Of a stretch of 64,000 nucleotides of DNA, positions 59,405-64,000 are shown piece after piece; the first letter of the stretch is position 1, and the number at the start of each line of letters is the position of its first letter. Source of the stretch: Shewanella cyperi (lineage in GTDB: Bacteria; Pseudomonadota; Gammaproteobacteria; Enterobacterales; Shewanellaceae). The notes under the pieces are model-generated. The model was given only the letters and a program-made list of their open reading frames with translations. It had not been told where the DNA came from and made no database searches. The stretch lies in NCBI RefSeq assembly GCF_017354985.1, contig NZ_CP071501.1:1507501-1571500 (forward strand). Direction: 5' to 3'. A program made the position numbers and the translations under genes.

Positions 59405-61264
59405 ATGGCCCTTTTGCAGATTGCTGAGCCCGGACAAAGCGCCGCGCCACATCAACACAGACTCGCGGTCGGTATCGATCTGGGTACCACCAACTCCCTG
59501 GTTGCCGCCGTGCGCAGTGGCGAGCCGGCGACCCTGCCCGATGCCGAAGGCAGACATTCATTGCCGTCCATAGTGCGCTACACCGACGAAGGCGTTGAAG
59601 TGGGTTACCAGGCCGAGGCCGCCTCGGCCCAGGATCCGGCCAATACCATAGTGTCGGTCAAGCGTTTTATGGGGCGCAGTCTCAAGGATGTGCTGGCCGG
59701 TGAGCATAAGTTTCCCTATGACTTCGGCACCAGTGAACAGGGATTGCCCCTGTTCAATACCCCCCAGGGCATGGTCAATCCGGTGCAGGTGTCGGCAGAG
59801 ATTTTGCGTCCGCTGATCCAAAGGGCTGAGCTGACCCTGGGTGGCAGTCTGGAAGGCGTGGTCATTACCGTACCTGCCTATTTTGATGACGCTCAGCGTC
59901 AGGGCACCAAGGATGCCGCCCAGTTGCTGGGCATGAAGGTGTTGCGCCTGCTCAATGAGCCCACGGCTGCGGCCATCGCCTATGGTCTGGACTCGGGTCA
60001 GGAAGGGGTGATTGCCGTATACGATCTCGGTGGTGGTACCTTCGATATTTCCATATTGCGCCTGAATAAAGGGGTGTTTGAAGTGCTCGCCACCGGCGGC
60101 GATTCGGCCCTTGGCGGTGACGATTTCGATCATCTGCTGGCCGCACACCTGGCGAACCAGTGGCAGCTGACGGATGACGGTGCCGTACTGGGCCGTAAAC
60201 TGCTCATCGAGGCGCGCCGCGTCAAAGAGGCCCTGACCACAGATGCTGAGGTAGTTGCCAAGCTTGAACACCAGGGCCTGAGCTACAGCACGTCAGTGCA
60301 GGTTGAGACCTTCAACGAGCTTATCCGCGCCCTGGTGAAGAAAACCATCATGGCCTGTCGCCGCACCCTGCGCGATGCCGGTATCGAGGCCGCCGATGTA
60401 TTGCAAACCGTGTTGGTGGGAGGTTCTACCCGGGTACCTTTGGTGCGCTCCGAGGTGGAGCAGTTCTTTGGCCAGGCGCCTTTGACCGGCATAGATCCCG
60501 ACCGGGTGGTGGCCATAGGTGCCGCTATCCAGGCTGATATTCTGGTGGGGAACAAGCCTGATACCGACCTGTTGCTGCTGGATGTGATCCCCCTGTCTCT
60601 GGGGATCGAAACCATGGGCGGTCTGGTGGAGAAAATCGTGTCCCGCAATACCACCATCCCGGTGGCACGGGCCCAGGAATTTACCACCTTCAAGGATGGT
60701 CAAACCGCCATGGCCTTCCACGTGGTGCAGGGCGAACGTGAGCTGGTGGCCGATTGCCGCTCCCTGGCGCGCTTTACTCTCAAGGGCATACCGCCATTGG
60801 CGGCCGGTGCGGCTCACATCCGCGTCACCTTCCAGGTGGATGCCGATGGCCTGCTCAGCGTTACCGCCATGGAAAAGTCTTCCGGCGTGAAGGCCTCAAT
60901 CCAGGTAAAGCCGTCATTTGGTCTGTCGGATACCGAAATTGCCACCATGCTCAAGGATTCCATGAAGCATGCCAAGGACGATATCAGCCGCCGTATGCTG
61001 GCGGAGCAGCAGGTGGAAGCCGCGCGGGTGCTGGAATCGTTGAACTCGGCACTGGCCAAGGACAAAGACCTGCTGGAACAAAGCGAATTGGACGCCATCC
61101 TCACTGCCATGGGTGTGCTTGCCGAAACAGCAAAAGGGGACGATGCCGACGCCATCAGCGCCGCTATCGCCCAAGTGGACGAGCAAACCCAGGAGTTTGC
61201 CGCCAAGCGTATGGACAACTCAATCCGCACCGCCCTCAAGGGGCAGTCGGTCGACACTATATAG
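59405..61264 (+). CDS. hscA: HscA, specialised Hsp70 chaperone of Fe-S assembly
   Basis: DnaK-like ATPase that releases clusters from IscU by binding LPPVK. The 619 residues have [14 protein letters not shown] near 25-38, the phosphate motifs [11 protein letters not shown] and [10 protein letters not shown], then a substrate-binding domain. It lacks the long DnaK lid tail, as usual. fdx follows at 9 bp. Confidence 0.97.
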   Translation: MALLQIAEPGQSAAPHQHRLAVGIDLGTTNSLVAAVRSGEPATLPDAEGRHSLPSIVRYTDEGVEVGYQAEAASAQDPANTIVSVKRFMGRSLKDVLAGEHKFPYDFGTSEQGLPLFNTPQGMVNPVQVSAEILRPLIQRAELTLGGSLEGVVITVPAYFDDAQRQGTKDAAQLLGMKVLRLLNEPTAAAIAYGLDSGQEGVIAVYDLGGGTFDISILRLNKGVFEVLATGGDSALGGDDFDHLLAAHLANQWQLTDDGAVLGRKLLIEARRVKEALTTDAEVVAKLEHQGLSYSTSVQVETFNELIRALVKKTIMACRRTLRDAGIEAADVLQTVLVGGSTRVPLVRSEVEQFFGQAPLTGIDPDRVVAIGAAIQADILVGNKPDTDLLLLDVIPLSLGIETMGGLVEKIVSRNTTIPVARAQEFTTFKDGQTAMAFHVVQGERELVADCRSLARFTLKGIPPLAAGAAHIRVTFQVDADGLLSVTAMEKSSGVKASIQVKPSFGLSDTEIATMLKDSMKHAKDDISRRMLAEQQVEAARVLESLNSALAKDKDLLEQSELDAILTAMGVLAETAKGDDADAISAAIAQVDEQTQEFAAKRMDNSIRTALKGQSVDTI

Positions 61265-61273
61265 GTAACAATC

Positions 61274-61609
61274 ATGCCGCAAATCGTATTTCTGCCCCAT
61301 GAAGAACTGTGCCCCGATGGCGCCGTGGTTCAGGCCGAAGTGGGTGAGAGCATTCTGGACGTGGCACTGCGCAGCGGGATCCAGATTGAGCACGCCTGTG
61401 AAAAGTCCTGTGCCTGTACCACCTGTCACGTCATAGTGCGTGAAGGCTTTAACGAGCTGGAACCTTCCGACGAGCTGGAAGATGACATGTTGGACAAGGC
61501 CTGGGGCCTGGAGCCCGAGAGCCGTCTTTCCTGTCAGGCCAGGGTGGTGGATGCGGACCTGGTGGTCGACATTCCCAAATACACCATCAATATGGTCAGC
61601 GAAGGCTAA
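61274..61609 (+). CDS. fdx: Fdx, isc-type [2Fe-2S] ferredoxin
   Basis: Adrenodoxin-like ferredoxin providing electrons for cluster assembly. The 111 residues have the ligands C42, C48, C51 and C87 (C42-x5-C48-x2-C51). It is the last isc gene here. iscX, which follows fdx in E. coli, is absent. Confidence 0.96.
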   Translation: MPQIVFLPHEELCPDGAVVQAEVGESILDVALRSGIQIEHACEKSCACTTCHVIVREGFNELEPSDELEDDMLDKAWGLEPESRLSCQARVVDADLVVDIPKYTINMVSEG

Positions 61610-61623
61610 GGCTGTTGCGATTT

Positions 61624-61654
61624 AAAAATCCCCGGTTAGCCGGGGATTTTTTTT
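61624..61654 (+). terminator. Intrinsic terminator after fdx
   Basis: AAATCCCCGG and CCGGGGATTT form a strong stem around TTAG, running into a T-run of eight or more. It ends the isc operon. Confidence 0.92.
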
Positions 61655-61865
61655 GCCCAAGCCATTTGTCAGGGCGCCGGCAGTCTGCACCCCGCCAGCC
61701 TATTTCCCTCAAGTTAAATTCCGCGGTTTTTTCGGGGAATCGCCATAATTGCTGACACAGAAATCTCTCTTGTGTGCATTTCGCCGTCAGGGGCCAGTGA
61801 GCATGATTGCTTTTGGCTTCAGGCGGCGTATGATGCGCTCGTTTTCCTGATTGCCGGAGTTTTGA

Positions 61866-62762
61866 ATGAAGATTGCGATTCTGTCGCAGGGCCCCACACT
61901 GTATTCCACCCGCCGTTTGGTGGAAGCCGCAGAGCAGCGGGGCCACGAGGTCAGGGTGATTAACCCGCTCGAATGTTATATGAACATCAATATGCGTCAG
62001 TCCAGCATCCATATCGGCGGTGAGGAATTACCCCAGTTTGATGCGGTGATCCCGCGTATCGGTGCGGCCATTACCTTCTATGGCTCCGCCGTATTGCGCC
62101 AGTTTGAAATGATGGGGGTGTATGCGGTCAACGAGTCGGTGGCCATTTCCCGCTCCCGTGACAAGTTGCGCTCCATGCAGCTGATGTCCCGCCGCGGCAT
62201 AGGCTTGCCGATCACAGGTTTTGCCAACAAACCCAGCGATATTCCCGATCTTATCGATATGGTGGGGGGCGCGCCTTTGGTGATCAAACTGCTGGAGGGG
62301 ACACAGGGTATAGGCGTGGTACTGGCGGAAACCCGCAAGGCGGCTGAAAGCGTCATCGAGGCCTTTATGGGTCTTAAAGCCAACATCATGGTGCAGGAGT
62401 ACATTGGCGAAGCCAATGGTGCCGATATCCGCTGCTTTGTGCTGGGTGACAAGGTGGTGGCGGCCATGAAGCGCCAGGCGGCGCCGGGGGAGTTTCGCTC
62501 CAACCTTCACCGCGGCGGCACCGCCAGCCTGATAAGGCTGACACCGGAAGAACGCTCCATTGCGGTGCGGGCAGCCAAGACCATGGGGCTGAATGTGGCC
62601 GGGGTGGATTTGCTGCGTTCCAACCATGGCCCTGTGGTGATGGAGGTCAATTCGTCACCGGGCCTGGAAGGCATTGAAGGTGCCACAGGTAAGGATGTGG
62701 CCGGGGCCATTATCGCCTTTATTGAAAAGCAGGCCAGCAAAGGCAAGCCGGCTCAGGGCTGA
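61866..62762 (+). CDS. rimK: RimK-like ATP-grasp glutamate ligase
   Basis: ATP-grasp enzyme that, in E. coli, adds glutamate to the C-terminus of ribosomal protein S6. The 298 residues begin [23 protein letters not shown]-grasp elements include [17 protein letters not shown] (about 138-154), [27 protein letters not shown] (about 178-204), and the metal motif [14 protein letters not shown] near 258-271. A TATGAT at about 61829-61834 may be the -10. No operon partner is evident. Confidence 0.9.
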   Translation: MKIAILSQGPTLYSTRRLVEAAEQRGHEVRVINPLECYMNINMRQSSIHIGGEELPQFDAVIPRIGAAITFYGSAVLRQFEMMGVYAVNESVAISRSRDKLRSMQLMSRRGIGLPITGFANKPSDIPDLIDMVGGAPLVIKLLEGTQGIGVVLAETRKAAESVIEAFMGLKANIMVQEYIGEANGADIRCFVLGDKVVAAMKRQAAPGEFRSNLHRGGTASLIRLTPEERSIAVRAAKTMGLNVAGVDLLRSNHGPVVMEVNSSPGLEGIEGATGKDVAGAIIAFIEKQASKGKPAQG

Positions 62763-62870
62763 CAATCACCAGTCCTTTGATCGCTGTCAAATCAAAGTGT
62801 CGGTATTGGGGCTAGGCTTAGACTGCACACTTGGGCGTGCAGCCCGGCTTCGAACAAAAAGGATGTTGCC

Positions 62871-63029
62871 ATGAAATACCTCTTGATACTTTGCTTGTTG
62901 CCTTCCCTGGCGCTGGCCCATGAAGGCCACGGTGGGGTAGGTCTGTTTCACCATCTGCTCGAACTATGGCCTGTGGTGCTTTTGCCGGCCCTGATGACCG
63001 CTTGGTGGCTGAAACGTCGCGATCGCTGA
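62871..63029 (+). CDS. Small membrane protein with a signal peptide and His-rich segment
   Basis: 52-residue protein, below common gene-finding cut-offs. MKYLLILCLLPSLALA is a clear signal peptide, followed by HEGHGG (exported metal-binding-like motif), then FHHLLELWPVVLLPALMTAWWLKRRDR, a transmembrane segment with a basic cytoplasmic end. AAAAAGGA precedes the ATG at a good distance. The family is unknown to me. Topology suggests a periplasmic His-containing end near a membrane anchor; a copper or nickel handling role is only a guess. It lies between rimK and ndk. Confidence 0.8.
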   Translation: MKYLLILCLLPSLALAHEGHGGVGLFHHLLELWPVVLLPALMTAWWLKRRDR

Positions 63030-63110
63030 GCTTTATGACAGGACAGTGAACTCTTGGGGAGTTCGCTGTCTTTGTGCTCATAAAAGATAGGCTTTACCTT
63101 TTAAATCTCG

Positions 63111-63116
63111 TATAAT
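63111..63116 (+). promoter_or_regulatory. -10 element of the ndk promoter
   Basis: A perfect TATAAT followed by CCGCGCG, a GC-rich discriminator. It is about 40 bp before the ndk start; the -35 is weak. Confidence 0.6.
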
Positions 63117-63157
63117 CCGCGCGAATTTTTCCAACTTGCTCACAAAGGAAGCTAGTT

Positions 63158-63589
63158 ATGGCGATCGAACGCACTTTTTCTATCATCAAGCCTGATGCTG
63201 TTGCCAAAAACCACATCGGTGCAATCTACAATCGTTTTGAATCTGCCGGTCTGAAGATCGTTGCAGCCAAAATGGTTCATCTGACCAAAGAGCAGGCTGA
63301 AGGTTTCTACGCTGAGCACAGCGAGCGTCCTTTCTTCGGTGCTCTGGTTTCTTTCATGACTTCTGGTCCTATCATGGTTCAGGTTCTGGAAGGTGAAAAC
63401 GCCGTTCTGGCCAACCGTGAAATCATGGGTGCTACCAACCCAGCTCAAGCTGCCCGCGGTACTCTGCGCGCTGACTACGCTGACAGCATCGATGAGAACG
63501 CAGTACACGGTTCTGACGCCCTGGCTTCTGCCGAGCGCGAAATCGCTTACTTCTTCGCTGCCGACGAGCTGTGCCCACGCACTCGCTAA
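63158..63589 (+). CDS. ndk: Nucleoside diphosphate kinase
   Basis: Balances nucleoside triphosphates by transferring phosphate through a catalytic His. The 143 residues have the phospho-His H117 in NAVHGSDA, and [12 protein letters not shown] at the start. AAGGAAG precedes the ATG. Codon bias is strong, suggesting high expression. It has its own promoter and terminator. Confidence 0.98.
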   Translation: MAIERTFSIIKPDAVAKNHIGAIYNRFESAGLKIVAAKMVHLTKEQAEGFYAEHSERPFFGALVSFMTSGPIMVQVLEGENAVLANREIMGATNPAQAARGTLRADYADSIDENAVHGSDALASAEREIAYFFAADELCPRTR

Positions 63590-63605
63590 TTCGGATCTGC
63601 GAATG

Positions 63606-63633
63606 AAAAAGGAGCCTCACGGCTCCTTTTTTT
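63606..63633 (+). terminator. Intrinsic terminator after ndk
   Basis: AAAGGAGCC and GGCTCCTTT pair around TCAC and are followed by TTTT. Confidence 0.92.
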
Positions 63634-63676
63634 ATGCTTGTACTTGGGTATTGAGACCCGGCCTTGCGTGTCCGGA

Positions 63677-64000
63677 TCAGTGATTGAGCCTGAGCTCGTG
63701 TCTGTGCCCCATGTGGAAGTGGTCGGCGCAGGTCGCGCAGCGCTGCTCCGAAGGATCAGCCAGTAAACGATCCGCTTCAATGGGCTCTTCACAGTCGGCA
63801 CACAGGCCATAGAGTCCCAAATCCAACTGACACCAGGCGGCGTCCAGGCGCAACAGGCGCTCGAACAATGGCGTTTCGCTCAGATGGAGATCTGTCAGGG
63901 TGTTGATGATATCGCTCAGTGGAGCCGTGGTCGCTATGGCGGCCACCTGCGGTAGTGACTGGTTACCAAGCTCTTCCCTGAGTGACGCTTCTAGCTGTGA
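63677..64000 (-). CDS. DksA/TraR-type C4 zinc finger protein (5' end outside window)
   Basis: At least 107 residues, open to the window edge. The C-terminal C4 zinc finger reads YGLCADC...RCATCADHF (C-x2-C, C-x2-C), preceded by an amphipathic helical region (ERLLRLDAAWCQLDLGLYG) typical of DksA-like proteins. It could bind RNA polymerase like DksA, but it appears to be a short or atypical member. A GTG at 63946 is in frame, but the frame continues upstream with coding character, so the true start lies beyond base 64000. It is convergent with ndk. Confidence 0.82.
   Translation of the reverse strand, partial: SQLEASLREELGNQSLPQVAAIATTAPLSDIINTLTDLHLSETPLFERLLRLDAAWCQLDLGLYGLCADCEEPIEADRLLADPSEQRCATCADHFHMGHRHELRLNH

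Noticed and set aside
1..64000. CRISPR array, prophage, tRNA or rRNA genes
   Set aside because: No regularly spaced direct repeats, phage structural genes or tRNA cloverleaf ends were recognised by eye. A tRNA scan would be decisive; I could not run one.

Overview
The window looks like one contiguous chromosome segment of a gammaproteobacterium of the Shewanella type. This is inferred from protein similarity that I recognise and from gene order: psp-ycjXF, a methionine gamma-lyase, ffs, dinG next to polB, a TtpC-type TonB2 cluster, and suhB-trmJ-cysE-isc. I could not run a search. Almost all of it is conserved core genome. The one clear accessory feature is a dead IS110-family insertion sequence at about 20.2-21.2 kb.

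Layout. 0-6.1 kb holds envelope stress genes: a truncated sapA, pspF divergent from pspABC with a sigma-54 promoter between them, then ycjX-ycjF. 6.2-12.8 kb holds megL, a comEA-like gene, the 4.5S RNA gene ffs, and a leftward cluster (ComFB-like, histone-deacetylase-like, DUF2057, priC, dinG). dinG and rightward polB face each other across one LexA box. 15.4-26.6 kb is an outer-membrane and energy-transduction region: a porin, a large TonB-dependent receptor, the IS110 relic, then DUF3450-ttpC-exbB-exbD-tonB-TPR. 26.6-37.3 kb holds a degenerate GGDEF protein, a DUF885 lipoprotein, ppiC, an acetyltransferase, an S4 protein, rraB, a TSUP permease, sbcDC and an M23 peptidase. 37.3-41.4 kb holds a small Cys-containing protein with a Fur-type promoter, a YgjP-like metalloprotease, a DUF3010 protein, a DEAD-box helicase and a patatin. 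41.5-45.5 kb is nrdDG (EtrA/FNR site plus two NrdR boxes), yibL and ribA. 46-50.4 kb is a CstA-family transporter with its BtsS/BtsR-like two-component system and a direct-repeat operator. 50.7-53.5 kb holds an orphan ParA with a small partner, a PilZ protein and nnrS (NsrR-like half-site). 53.6-61.6 kb is suhB, trmJ, cysE and iscRSUA-hscBA-fdx with two abutting IscR boxes. The end holds rimK, a 52-residue membrane peptide gene, ndk and a truncated DksA/TraR-type zinc finger gene.

I found no complete undescribed system. The best leads are: the Fur-type promoter on an unrecognised Cys-containing protein; the chromosomal ParA/small-protein pair beside a PilZ gene with an altered motif; the shared SOS operator that argues for a shorter DinG; unusual cysteine spacing in DinG; a GSFTGA loop in PspF; and the IS110 relic, whose left flank may keep traces of a bridge RNA.
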